NCBI RefSeq assembly: GCF_002078605.1 | Contig: NZ_MSJR01000003.1 | Location: 248,001 to 312,000, forward strand | Source: Salegentibacter sediminis | Lineage (GTDB): Bacteria > Bacteroidota > Bacteroidia > Flavobacteriales > Flavobacteriaceae | Length of the DNA stretch: 64,000 nucleotides | Reading direction: 5' to 3' | Shown: piece after piece, positions 7,563-16,973 of the stretch | Layout: every line of letters begins with the position of its first letter | Numbering within the stretch: position 1 is the stretch's first letter | Position numbers and translations under genes: made by a program | Notes under the pieces: generated by a model | Database searches by the model: none | Seen by the model: only the letters and a program-made list of their open reading frames with translations | Told to the model about the DNA's origin: nothing

Positions 7563-8441
7563 TTAATAATAAAGTTCGTCGGTCTTTAAATTCAGGAAAC
7601 GGGAAGTGGCAAAGAAAGTGCTAAGCCAGGTAATAAGAATCCCGGTTAAGAAAACCCCGATAAATAATGCGGCAAGTATTTTAATATCTCCCGCCAAATC
7701 GAGTTCAGGGAAACTGTTATCGAGATAATAGAGAAAGGCGGCCATACCAATTAAGGCCAAAATAGCCCCAATGATCCCTAGTTTTACGCTTTGCCATATG
7801 AAGGGGCGTCTAATAAAACCCTTGGTGGCACCAACCATTTGCATGGTTTTTATGATAAAGCGCTTGGAATAGACCGAAAGTCTAATGGAGCTGTTTATAA
7901 GTAAAACGGCTATAAAAGTGAATATCCCACTGGCAATAAGTACCCAGAAACTAATTTTCTTTACATTATCGTTTAATAAGGAAATAAGCGGTTTGTCATA
8001 AATCACTTCATCTACAAAGTTTTTTCCCGTGAGTTCTGCCGCGATCTCATCAACCTGTTCGGCCGAAACATAATCGGCGTTCATATATACATCTATGGAA
8101 TTTTGCAAGGGGTTATACCCCAGGAACTCCATGAAATCCTCGCCTATTTCTTTGCTATGGGCCTCGGCGGCATCTTCCTTGGAAACAAAAGTGGTGGATT
8201 TTGTGTAATCTGCCATGGCGAGGCTCTTTTTAAGCTCCTCCATCTCGACCTCCTTAGCCGAATCTTTGAAATATACAGTAAGCGCGATTTGTTCTTTAAA
8301 GTGATCAGCTACCTTTTTGGTGTTGAGCACCAATAAACCCAGCATCCCTAATAAAAATAGTACCAAAGCGATACTTATAACAACTGAAAAATAAGAAGAA
8401 ATCAACCTGCGTTTCTGGTACTTTTCAAAAGATGTGCTCAT
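7563..8441 (-). CDS. ftsX: Cell division protein FtsX
   Basis: The 292-residue protein has the FtsX layout: N-terminal cytoplasmic KYQKRRLISSYFSVVISIAL entering TM1 (about 17-38), an extracytoplasmic domain with AEAHSKEIGEDFMEFLGYNP, then three TM helices around 166-188, 215-238 and 255-280. The loop MVGATKGFIRRPFIWQS is the conserved coupling segment that contacts FtsE. FtsX with FtsE forms an ABC-type complex that controls peptidoglycan hydrolases at the septum. ftsE is not adjacent, which is usual in Bacteroidota. Nothing unusual in length or residues. Confidence 0.95.
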   Translation of the reverse strand: MSTSFEKYQKRRLISSYFSVVISIALVLFLLGMLGLLVLNTKKVADHFKEQIALTVYFKDSAKEVEMEELKKSLAMADYTKSTTFVSKEDAAEAHSKEIGEDFMEFLGYNPLQNSIDVYMNADYVSAEQVDEIAAELTGKNFVDEVIYDKPLISLLNDNVKKISFWVLIASGIFTFIAVLLINSSIRLSVYSKRFIIKTMQMVGATKGFIRRPFIWQSVKLGIIGAILALIGMAAFLYYLDNSFPELDLAGDIKILAALFIGVFLTGILITWLSTFFATSRFLNLKTDELYY

Positions 8442-8612
8442 AGGGCGACCTGGATATTTTTTGTAAAAATAAAAAAGTTAAGCGTTCAATTTCTCTAAAA
8501 CGTTTAAAGTTTGGAAAAATTAGCAGAGACCTGAAATATTTTAGCAACCAGTGCAGGAATAGTTGGTAGGTTGGAACAGTAATTTTACTTTTATATTGAA
8601 ATCACAAGTACT

Positions 8613-9539
8613 ATGAATATTTTAATCTTCGGAATTGGAGGTGTAGGCGGTTATTTTGGTGGAAAACTCGCCCAGGCAGGTTATGATGTGACTATGATTG
8701 CCCGTGGTAAACACATGGAAGCGATTAAAGAAAACGGACTTGAAGTTGAAAGTATCAATGGTGACTTTAGGGTGCAACCAAACCTCACAACTGATAATTT
8801 GGCTGAAGTTCCGACTCCAGATTTGGTAATTTTAGGGGTTAAATCCTGGCAAGTCCCTGAAGTTGCTGAGCAACTGAAACCGGTAATTTCAGCTGAAACC
8901 ATGGTTTTACCTTTACAAAACGGCGCCAATAATGTGGAAAAACTCATGGAAATCCTTCCGAAGAAAAACATTCTGACCGGGCTTTGCCATGTTATAAGTT
9001 ATGTTGAAAGACCCGGGAAGATAAAACACGTTTCCTTTGAGCCCAGAATCACTTTCGGGGAGATTGATAATTCTAATTCAGAAAGAATTCAGCGATTAAA
9101 AACGCTTTTTGAAAAAGCTAGGATCACTAATTTGAATCCAAAAAATATTCAACTGGAAATTTGGAAGAAGTTTCTGTTTATCGCCACCATTAGTGGTCTT
9201 GGTGGGCTAACCAGAGTTTCTATTGATAAAATAAGGGAAAGCGAATATTTGTATGACTTATTGCTAAAAACCGCTCAGGAAATTAAATTGGTGGCCAATG
9301 CTAAGGGAATTCCGTTAACAGAGGAGCATTTGGAAAAAGCTTTTGAAATTATTCAAAATCAAGCCCCGGGAACTACCGCTTCTACCCAACGCGATATTAT
9401 GGCCGGACGGCCTTCAGAATTAGAAAACTTCAACGGGTTCATTGTAAAGGAAGCTGAAAAATTAGGCGTAGCAACACCCGTAAATAAAATGATCTACGAG
9501 TGTTTGTTGCCTATGGAAAAAGAGGCGAGGAATTCTTAA
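8613..9539 (+). CDS. panE: 2-dehydropantoate 2-reductase family protein
   Basis: The 308-residue protein starts with the NADP-binding Rossmann motif FGIGGVGGYFGG, has LGVKSWQVPEV, the PLQNGANNVEKL loop of ketopantoate reductases, and a C-terminal helical domain with the catalytic-type lysine in IQLEIWKKFLF and STQRDIMAGRPSELENFNG. The family reduces ketopantoate to pantoate in pantothenate and CoA synthesis, but paralogues with other 2-keto substrates are common, so the symbol is provisional. The 3' end overlaps the convergent GH31 gene by 4 bp. Confidence 0.85.
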   Translation: MNILIFGIGGVGGYFGGKLAQAGYDVTMIARGKHMEAIKENGLEVESINGDFRVQPNLTTDNLAEVPTPDLVILGVKSWQVPEVAEQLKPVISAETMVLPLQNGANNVEKLMEILPKKNILTGLCHVISYVERPGKIKHVSFEPRITFGEIDNSNSERIQRLKTLFEKARITNLNPKNIQLEIWKKFLFIATISGLGGLTRVSIDKIRESEYLYDLLLKTAQEIKLVANAKGIPLTEEHLEKAFEIIQNQAPGTTASTQRDIMAGRPSELENFNGFIVKEAEKLGVATPVNKMIYECLLPMEKEARNS

Positions 9540-11950
9540 TTATTTCCGTTTTCCCCGCCCAGTTCTATCATGCTAAAATTTTCATCGATTTGCATAGTAA
9601 TACATCCATTATGATGCAAGTGCTCTAAAGATTTGGTTTCGTTATCCAGCTGTATGTTTTTGATCTCAAAGGGAAGTCCATGGATTTGCAATTTGAATTT
9701 TTTGCAATCACTTTCAAAAGTTCCGTCTTTATGCTGCTGAATTACCAGTTGGTTTTTCCTTCCGGTTAGTTTAAAACTTCTAAGACAGAAGCGCCCTTTG
9801 GCATAATCGTAACCATCCTGTGCATCTTCGAAAAACTGAGAATCTTCCTTGCCTTCTTTATAGTAAATGTCTAAAATCACTTCCTCGATCACTTTTTCAC
9901 CCACATATTGCTGCACCGGATATTTTGGAATGATGGCTCCTTCTTTAATGAATACCGGCATACTATCAATATCGGCATCAACCCACATTTCTTTTCCGCC
10001 TTTCACCACTTCATCGGTCCAGTGGTTGTACCAGTTTCCACGCGGAATATACATTCTTCTTCCTTTGGCGTTAGGCTCCTGAACCGGACAGGCAAGAATA
10101 CTATCACCAAAAATAAATTCATCTATTCGGTAATGGGTGTTCACATCTTCCTGGTCAAACATTACCAGCGATTTGATTAAAGGCACACCCTTCTCGGTAT
10201 AGTCCCAGAAAGCGGTATATAAATAGGGCAGCAATTGATAGCGTAATTCAATGAATTTCCGAACGATATCCGTAACTTCTTCTCCAAACGTCCAGGGTTC
10301 CTGTTCCCCGTGATCTCCCGAAGAATGCACTCTAAAGAAAGGGTGAAAAGTTGCCAGCTGAATCCAGCGTGTAAAAAGCTCGCCCTGGGGTTGCTCGGCA
10401 AAACCACCTACATCGCTGCCGGCAAACGAAAAGCCCGACATTGCAAGGCGCTGTACCTGCACATTGGCGATCCATAAATGTTCCCAGTTCGCGATGTTAT
10501 CGCCCGTCCAGGTTGAGGTATAGCGCTGTGTCCCCGAATAGGCCGCTCTGGTGATCACAAAAGGTCGTTTTGGATGTGAAAATTTCTTCACGCCCTGGTA
10601 GGTGGCCCTGGCCATCTGCATTCCATAGATGTTGTGGGCTTTTCTATGGCTGCAGGGATTCCCGTCGTAGTCGTGACGAACATCATGAGGAAAAGTTTTA
10701 TTCGGAACTTCCATCACCGCGGGCTCATTCATATCGTTCCAGATTCCTTTAACCCCAATCTCTTCGATTATTTCCTTGAATAATCCAGACCACCATTCCC
10801 TTACTTCAGGTTTGGTGAAATCGGGGAAGTAACATTCGCCCGGCCAAACTTTTCCTTTGATGTAAGGCCCGTCGGCGCGTTTGCAGAAATAATCATTTTC
10901 CAGGCCTTCCATAAAAACCCAATAATCTTTATCGATTTTAATCCCGGGATCTATGATCGCCACGGTTTTAAAACCATCTGCTTCCAGTTCTTTTACCATT
11001 CGTTTTGGATCGGGGAAATACTCTTTGTTCCAGGTAAAACACCTGAACCCTTCCATATAATCAATGTCCAGGTAAATGGCATCACAAGGAATTTGCAATT
11101 CTCTGAATTTAGAAGTGATTGCTTTTACTTTGCTTTCAGGGTAATAACTCCATTTACACTGGTGAAATCCTAAGGCCCAAAGTGGCGGTAGATCTGGTTT
11201 TCCGGTTAGATCAGTGTAATATTCAACCACATCGGTCATTTTAGGGCCGTAGATGAAATAATAATTCATCTCGCCGCCTTGCGCCCAAAAACTAGTAACA
11301 AATCGCCGTTCCTGCCCGAAATCAAAAAAGGATCTAAAGGTGTTATCAAAGAAAATCCCGTAGGCCTTATTATTGTGAAGCCCGGAGTAAAACGGAATGG
11401 TTTTATAAATTGGGTCGGTATCTTTTCCGTAGGCATAAGAATCGGTCACCCAATTCTCGAAGCGTTTGCCTTTTAAATTTAGATGTCCCGGTTTGTCGCC
11501 CAGCCCAAAATAACTCTCCCCATCGTGTGAGACCTTGCTCATTTTCACGATGTCTCCACCAAATTCATAACTTTCTTCCCAATGAAAACCAAGTTCATCT
11601 TCGTTGATCAATGTCCCGTCTGCACGATCATAAATTTTTATTTTCAGATCTTTTTTAGAGACTTCACTTATAATCTTGGAAGTGGTAATGCTATAATACT
11701 CCTCCTCTTCTTCAATATCTAACTGATTGTAGCCAATGCTGGCGAATTTCGTTATGGCATAAGAGAAATCGTTAGCAAATCTACCGGTGGTGGAATATCG
11801 AAATCGCAACAAACCATCCCTAAGAACTGTGATTTGTAAGGCAACATCATTTTCTGTTGTAAAATAAAGCCTGTCAACATCTTTGTGAAAAGAAATTATT
11901 CCAGAAGGAAAGACATTTCCTTTTTGTTCTAACTCGGTATTGGTGATCAT
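9536..11950 (-). CDS. Glycoside hydrolase family 31 alpha-glucosidase
   Basis: The 804 residues show the GH31 order: an N-terminal beta-sandwich with ESYFGLGDKPGHLNLKGKRF, then a catalytic barrel with PPLWALGFHQCKWSYYPE, the nucleophile D406 in IWNDMNEPAV, and TWTGDNIANWEHLWIANVQV and AGSDVGGFAEQPQGELFTRW nearby, and C-terminal beta domains. No signal peptide is seen, so it should act in the cytoplasm on maltose-like oligosaccharides or glycogen-derived chains. It is the last gene after glgA-glgC-glgB on the same strand, 110 bp beyond glgB, suggesting a role in glycogen turnover. The ATG at 11950 gives a normal N-terminus. Confidence 0.93.
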   Translation of the reverse strand: MITNTELEQKGNVFPSGIISFHKDVDRLYFTTENDVALQITVLRDGLLRFRYSTTGRFANDFSYAITKFASIGYNQLDIEEEEEYYSITTSKIISEVSKKDLKIKIYDRADGTLINEDELGFHWEESYEFGGDIVKMSKVSHDGESYFGLGDKPGHLNLKGKRFENWVTDSYAYGKDTDPIYKTIPFYSGLHNNKAYGIFFDNTFRSFFDFGQERRFVTSFWAQGGEMNYYFIYGPKMTDVVEYYTDLTGKPDLPPLWALGFHQCKWSYYPESKVKAITSKFRELQIPCDAIYLDIDYMEGFRCFTWNKEYFPDPKRMVKELEADGFKTVAIIDPGIKIDKDYWVFMEGLENDYFCKRADGPYIKGKVWPGECYFPDFTKPEVREWWSGLFKEIIEEIGVKGIWNDMNEPAVMEVPNKTFPHDVRHDYDGNPCSHRKAHNIYGMQMARATYQGVKKFSHPKRPFVITRAAYSGTQRYTSTWTGDNIANWEHLWIANVQVQRLAMSGFSFAGSDVGGFAEQPQGELFTRWIQLATFHPFFRVHSSGDHGEQEPWTFGEEVTDIVRKFIELRYQLLPYLYTAFWDYTEKGVPLIKSLVMFDQEDVNTHYRIDEFIFGDSILACPVQEPNAKGRRMYIPRGNWYNHWTDEVVKGGKEMWVDADIDSMPVFIKEGAIIPKYPVQQYVGEKVIEEVILDIYYKEGKEDSQFFEDAQDGYDYAKGRFCLRSFKLTGRKNQLVIQQHKDGTFESDCKKFKLQIHGLPFEIKNIQLDNETKSLEHLHHNGCITMQIDENFSMIELGGENGNN

Positions 11951-12060
11951 ATTTTATCAAATTACTGGGCGGTAAAAGAACTGAATAGTTTTCATATATA
12001 AACCGCTATTCACAAATTATTTATAAGCGTTTATTAACTTTATCGATGTTATATGTTCCG

Positions 12061-13971
12061 CTAAGAAGAATACTTAAAAGCTAGTATAGCTAGAGGAGGA
12101 AGATCTATTTCTACTGAATATTCCCGGGAATGCCAGGGCTTTTTCGTGGTCTTTTTTGCGGAATTCTCGTAATTTCCTGTACCGAAGAATTTTTTATGAT
12201 CGCTATTGAAAACCTCCTGGAGCTCCCCCGAACTATTCAAACCGATCCGGTAGTTTTCCCTCGGTGTAGGAGTGAGATTACAAACAACGATCAAATCATC
12301 TTTCGGCTCATTTCCTTTTCTGATAAAACTCATCACCGAATTTTCGGCATCGCTGTAATCAATCCATTCAAAACCATCGGGCACGAACTGTTTTTCATAT
12401 AAAGCGGGCTCAGATCTATAGAATTTATTTAAAGCTTTAATTACCTCCTGAATTCCTTTGTGAGAATCATACTCCAATAAATGCCAGTCTAAACTCTTCT
12501 GAAAATCCCATTCTTCACTTTGCCCAAATTCACACCCCTGAAACAATAATTTTGTTCCCGGGTGCATAAACATATATCCATACAGCAAACGCAAATTGGC
12601 AAAACGCTGCCATTCGTCTCCCGGCATTCTTCCTAAAATAGAGTGCTTACCGTAAACCACTTCGTCATGGGATAATGGCAGCATAAAATTTTCCGTAAAC
12701 GTATAAGTAAGAGAAAAAGTAATATTGTTTTGGTGATGTTTGCGGTATATGGGTTCTTTAGAAAAATACTGAAGCGTATCGTGCATCCAGCCCATCATCC
12801 ATTTCATTCCAAAACCGAGTCCGCCTAAAAATACCGGTTTGGAAACCCCGCTGTAGGCGGTAGATTCTTCGGCAATGGTTTGTACATCGGGGAAGGAAGC
12901 GTAAACTTCTTTGTTTAATTCTTTTAAAAACGAGATTGCTTCCAGATTTTTATTTTCGCCATATTCATTGGGTTCCCATTCGCCTTCTTCCCGCGAATAA
13001 TCCAGGTAAAGAATAGAAGCTACGGCATCTACGCGCAAGCCATCGATGTGGAATTGTTCTAACCAGTATAAAGCGTTACTAATCAAGAAAGCTCTTACTT
13101 CGTTTCGGCTGTAATTGAAGATCAAACTTTTCCAATCGGGATGGTAACCTCTTTTAGGATCTGGGTGTTCATAAAGATGTGTTCCGTCAAAATAACCGAG
13201 TCCGTGGGCATCCTCCGGAAAATGCGAAGGTACCCAGTCAAGGATAACCCCAATTTCATTTTCGTGAAGTTTATCTACTAAAAATTTAAATTCATCGGGA
13301 TATCCGAATCTTGAGGTTGGCGCGAAATATCCCGTGATTTGATAACCCCAGCTCGGGTCGTAAGGATATTCCATAATAGGCATAAACTCTACGTGAGTAA
13401 AGCCCATTTCTTTAACGTAGGAAACCAGATCGGTTGCAAGTTCCCAATAAGAAAGAGACCTGTTTTCTTCGGTTTTCTTCTTCCAGGAAGATAAATGCAC
13501 CTCGTAAACCGAATAAGGAGCTTGTAAAGAATTATTCTTTTTGCGTTTTTGCAGCCAGGATTTATCTTTCCATTTATAATCATCTTTCCAAACCACCGAA
13601 GCTGTATTTGGTGGATGTTCACAGCGCCTCGCATAAGGATCGGCTTTCTCGGTAATAATTTCGTTATGGTTGCTATGAATCTTATACTTATATAAATTCC
13701 CTTTTTCAACATTTGGAATAAAACCTTCCCAAATTCCGCTGCCATCCCAACGCACATTTAATTGGTGTTCGCCATCCTGCCAGAAATTAAAGTCTCCAAT
13801 TACCGAAACCTGTTGGGCGCCGGGAGCCCAAACCGCAAAATAAGTTCCTTGAACTTTATTTACAGTTAGTGGGTGAGAGCCAAACTTCTCGTACAGCCGA
13901 TAATGTTTTCCCGACTTAAATAAATTAATATCAAATTCTGAAAATAAACTGTGCGTTATAACTTCTGCCAT
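12061..13971 (-). CDS. glgB: 1,4-alpha-glucan branching enzyme
   Basis: The 636-residue protein has an N-terminal CBM48 domain (GTYFAVWAPGAQQVSVIGDF), a GH13 barrel with nucleophile D315 in GLRVDAVASILYLDY, acid/base E368 in TIAEESTAYSG, and LPLSHDEVVYGKHS containing the third carboxylate, followed by the usual C-terminal beta domain. It makes alpha-1,6 branches in glycogen. The length is that of branching enzymes lacking the extra N1 domain. The start lies 1 bp after the glgC stop, so it is translated from the glgACB mRNA. Confidence 0.96.
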   Translation of the reverse strand: MAEVITHSLFSEFDINLFKSGKHYRLYEKFGSHPLTVNKVQGTYFAVWAPGAQQVSVIGDFNFWQDGEHQLNVRWDGSGIWEGFIPNVEKGNLYKYKIHSNHNEIITEKADPYARRCEHPPNTASVVWKDDYKWKDKSWLQKRKKNNSLQAPYSVYEVHLSSWKKKTEENRSLSYWELATDLVSYVKEMGFTHVEFMPIMEYPYDPSWGYQITGYFAPTSRFGYPDEFKFLVDKLHENEIGVILDWVPSHFPEDAHGLGYFDGTHLYEHPDPKRGYHPDWKSLIFNYSRNEVRAFLISNALYWLEQFHIDGLRVDAVASILYLDYSREEGEWEPNEYGENKNLEAISFLKELNKEVYASFPDVQTIAEESTAYSGVSKPVFLGGLGFGMKWMMGWMHDTLQYFSKEPIYRKHHQNNITFSLTYTFTENFMLPLSHDEVVYGKHSILGRMPGDEWQRFANLRLLYGYMFMHPGTKLLFQGCEFGQSEEWDFQKSLDWHLLEYDSHKGIQEVIKALNKFYRSEPALYEKQFVPDGFEWIDYSDAENSVMSFIRKGNEPKDDLIVVCNLTPTPRENYRIGLNSSGELQEVFNSDHKKFFGTGNYENSAKKTTKKPWHSREYSVEIDLPPLAILAFKYSS

Positions 13972-13972
13972 A

Positions 13973-15241
13973 TTATCCTATTGTTGTTCCGGGTGGAATT
14001 ACCGCCTCTTTCTTAAGCACTACAATTCCTTCCTTTATTACATATGCATCGGTTTCTGTATCTTCCAGATGTGAGCCTCCCTTAATGCTGGTATTGTCTC
14101 CAATCCTGCAGTTTTTGTCGATAATGGCATTTTCGATATGACAGTTTTCTCCAATTCCTGCGAGGATTTCTATGTTATTTTTTTCAATTTCCTCTAAAGA
14201 TTCATAAAAATCGGTTCCCATCATATAACAGTTTTTTATAACCGAAGCTTTTCCAATTCGAGACCGAACGCCAATTACGGAAGATTCAATTTTATCGGCG
14301 TGAATAATGCAACCTTCAGCAATTACAGCTTTTTTGAGTTTGGTATTAGTATATTTTGAGGTGGGAAGAATCCGAGCGTGGGTATATACCCTGTTTTCCA
14401 TATCGTAAAGGTTGAACTTCGGAATGTCTTCAGTAAGGCCAATATTTGCTTCGAAAAAGGATTCAATATTTCCAATATCGGTCCAGTAGCCTTCAAACTG
14501 GTAACTGCAAACTTTTTTATTTCCTATGGCCTGTGGGATGATCTCTTTCCCAAAATCTACGGTGTTGGGATCGTCCATAAGTTTAAATAATAAATCACGA
14601 TTAAAAACATAAATTCCCATAGAACCCAGGTAATTTCTGCCTTCTGCTTCCATTTCAGGGCCGGTAGGGGAGGTCCAATCCGGTAAAAGTTCAGACTTTG
14701 GTTTTTCAATAAATGACGTGATATTGTTCTCTTTATCGGTTTTCAATATTCCGAAACCAGGAGCATCTTTCGCATTAACAGGGACGGTGCCAATGGTAAT
14801 ATCGGCGCCGGTGTCTATATGCTGCTGCACCATTAGGTTATAGTCCATATGATACAACTGGTCCCCCGAAAGAATAAGAAAATAATCAAATTTATGTTTC
14901 TTGAAATGATGCATTCCCTGCCTAACGGCATCGGCGGTGCCCTGGTACCAGGTCTTGTTATGCGGGGTTTGCTCTGCCGCCAAAACATCTACAAAAGCCG
15001 AACTAAAAAAGCTAAAATGGTAAGTATTTTTAATGTGCTGGTTCAATGAAGCAGAATTAAACTGCGTTAACACGAACATCCTCTTCAAATCAGAATTAAT
15101 ACAATTTGAAATTGGAATATCTACCAACCTGTATTTGCCCGCAATGGGAACTGCCGGTTTGGATCTGCTTTCTGTTAAAGGGTGAAGCCGGGTACCCTGC
15201 CCCCCTCCAAGGATAACTGATAATACTTTGTCATTATTCAT
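13973..15241 (-). CDS. glgC: Glucose-1-phosphate adenylyltransferase
   Basis: ADP-glucose pyrophosphorylase of 422 residues. The N-terminal nucleotidyltransferase domain begins with LGGGQGTRLHPLTESRSKPA and VDIPISNCINSD; FLILSGDQLYHMDY carries the metal-binding aspartate, and FIEKPKSE binds sugar phosphate. The C-terminal left-handed beta-helix (about 300-422) has hexapeptide-like repeats and is the allosteric part. It makes ADP-glucose from ATP and glucose-1-phosphate, the committed step of glycogen synthesis. It overlaps glgA by 8 bp and is followed after 1 bp by glgB. Confidence 0.97.
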   Translation of the reverse strand: MNNDKVLSVILGGGQGTRLHPLTESRSKPAVPIAGKYRLVDIPISNCINSDLKRMFVLTQFNSASLNQHIKNTYHFSFFSSAFVDVLAAEQTPHNKTWYQGTADAVRQGMHHFKKHKFDYFLILSGDQLYHMDYNLMVQQHIDTGADITIGTVPVNAKDAPGFGILKTDKENNITSFIEKPKSELLPDWTSPTGPEMEAEGRNYLGSMGIYVFNRDLLFKLMDDPNTVDFGKEIIPQAIGNKKVCSYQFEGYWTDIGNIESFFEANIGLTEDIPKFNLYDMENRVYTHARILPTSKYTNTKLKKAVIAEGCIIHADKIESSVIGVRSRIGKASVIKNCYMMGTDFYESLEEIEKNNIEILAGIGENCHIENAIIDKNCRIGDNTSIKGGSHLEDTETDAYVIKEGIVVLKKEAVIPPGTTIG

Positions 15242-16652
15242 TTTTAGCCGGTTTTATAGAGTTATACAAATCGATATATTTTTGAGCTGAAACATTCCAG
15301 GAATGGTCAATGCCCATAATATGTTTTCTGGTTTTTTTAAATGCAGGTTGATCCTTATAAAATGCTATGGCTCTGTTTAGAGTTTGAAGAATGTCCTCTG
15401 CCGAAGATTCCTGATGCGAAAACCCAAAACCACCATCTTCAACATCCATAACGGTATCTTTTAAACCGCCAATACTTCGCACCAGGGGAATAGTTCCGTA
15501 GCGAAGAGAGTATAGTTGGTTGAGTCCGCAGGGTTCCACACGGGATGGCATCAAAAGAAAATCTGCCCCTGCGTAGATGAGGTGGGAAAGCTTTTCATCG
15601 TAACCGATAAAAGTATTGTAAACGCCTATGTGTTTTTTCTGCAGGTTTTTTAAATCTTTTTCTACTTCAGGGTTTCCCGAACCTAAGATCAAGACACTGC
15701 ATTTTTTTTCTGAAAGTACCTTATCTAAAACTTCCGGCAGAAGATCGGCGCCTTTTTCGTAGACCAGTCGTCCAATAAAGGCGAACAAAGGTTTTGAAGC
15801 TGAAAAGCCAAACTCTTTACACAGCCATTTTTTGTTAGCTGTTTTCCCGGTCTGGATATTTTTTGTGGAATAATTTTTAGCGATAAACTCATCGGTTTCG
15901 GGATTCCATACTTCGGCGTCAATCCCGTTTAAAATTCCAATACATTTTTGATTTTCGTGGCTTAGTAAACTTTCTAAACCATTTGCAACCTGTTGTAATT
16001 CCTTCATATAACTTGGGGAAACCGTAGTTACCCGCCAGGCACATTTTATTCCCGCGGCTAAAGGATTTATCACCCCATCCCAATCCAGCAAACCGATATG
16101 ATTAATATCAAAAGCGGGTAAATAATGTACTTTATCGTGTGAAAACCAGCCCTGGTATTGAGCGTTGTGAATAGTTAAAATAACCGGAATTTGATTCAGC
16201 GCTTGGTATTTAAAACATTCCTGTGCCATGAAAGGAATTAATCCGGTATGATGATCGTGACAGTGAATTATAGAAGGTTTGGTTTTTAGGGTCAACATCC
16301 AATCCATCACCGCAATTTGAAATGCCGTAAATCGCGCGGTGTCATCTTCTGAATAAACATAATCTTTAAATAAAAGTCCAGGAATATCTACGAATAGGAC
16401 TTCAATTTCTAAAATATTCTTTTTTAATTTGAGAATCCTGAAGGAGAAAGTATCTTTCCCTAAAACCAATTCCGATTCGTAAACACTTTCAAACTTGTGG
16501 GCAGCGGTAAATTTATTATCATAAAACGGCATCACTACCTTAGCACTAACTCCCGCTTGTTGTTGATATTTTGGTAAAGAACCTACAACATCTCCCAGGC
16601 CTCCAACCTTTGCAACAGGATAACATTCAGCGCTTACGTGTATCACGTTCAT
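15234..16652 (-). CDS. glgA: Glycogen synthase, GT5
   Basis: The 472 residues start MNVIHVSAECYPVAKVGGLG, the ADP-glucose-binding KxGGLGDV motif of GT5 synthases. HCHDHHTGLIPF and LTIHNAQYQGWF are conserved in the N-terminal domain, and FIGRLVYEKGADLL and LLMPSRVEPCGLNQLYSLRYG form the C-terminal nucleotide-sugar site. It elongates alpha-1,4-glucan from ADP-glucose. It is the first gene of the operon glgA-glgC-glgB. Confidence 0.97.
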   Translation of the reverse strand: MNVIHVSAECYPVAKVGGLGDVVGSLPKYQQQAGVSAKVVMPFYDNKFTAAHKFESVYESELVLGKDTFSFRILKLKKNILEIEVLFVDIPGLLFKDYVYSEDDTARFTAFQIAVMDWMLTLKTKPSIIHCHDHHTGLIPFMAQECFKYQALNQIPVILTIHNAQYQGWFSHDKVHYLPAFDINHIGLLDWDGVINPLAAGIKCAWRVTTVSPSYMKELQQVANGLESLLSHENQKCIGILNGIDAEVWNPETDEFIAKNYSTKNIQTGKTANKKWLCKEFGFSASKPLFAFIGRLVYEKGADLLPEVLDKVLSEKKCSVLILGSGNPEVEKDLKNLQKKHIGVYNTFIGYDEKLSHLIYAGADFLLMPSRVEPCGLNQLYSLRYGTIPLVRSIGGLKDTVMDVEDGGFGFSHQESSAEDILQTLNRAIAFYKDQPAFKKTRKHIMGIDHSWNVSAQKYIDLYNSIKPAKNE

Positions 16653-16973
16653 ATTAGATCTTTGAAAGATTATTGAGTTAGTTAGGTTTTTTATGTCGTG
16701 ATTTTAGCTTGTCATTTTGAAAAAAAATCAAAATATTTAGCCTTGTCATCAGACATTTCCCTATAAATCTACTGAATTAATAGGATAAGCTACATTAAGG
16801 AAGTCTTAAATCTCGTTTGATTTATTAAGAATAGAACCTGAATGGGGAAAGAGGGTGTCAGATAGAGAAACTAATCTTCTAATCCCTTCTCCCTAAATTC
16901 CCATAAGTGGTTTAAAATTGTAAATTTGCACGCATTAATGTGGTGTCGCCTCTAAGGGCAGAAAAACAAAATA
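16653..16973. other. Intergenic region between divergent glgA and leuS
   Basis: 321 bp, AT-rich, containing the start regions of two divergent operons. A -7 element TAAATTTG (16921-16928) faces leuS. A long A-tract with inverted flanks (TTTTGA-A6-TCAAAA type, near 16733-16755) could be a weak hairpin. I see no open frame or RNA gene that I can support. Confidence 0.5.
16898..16928 (+). promoter_or_regulatory. Promoter of leuS
   Basis: The perfect -7 consensus TAAATTTG (16921-16928) lies 46 bp before the ATG. The -33 position holds TTC (16898-16900) with a 20-bp spacer, one base from TTG. Confidence 0.6.

Noticed and set aside
9867-10752. Open frames on the plus strand inside the GH31 gene
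   Set aside because: They are antisense shadows of a fully supported coding region, with no start context or family similarity.
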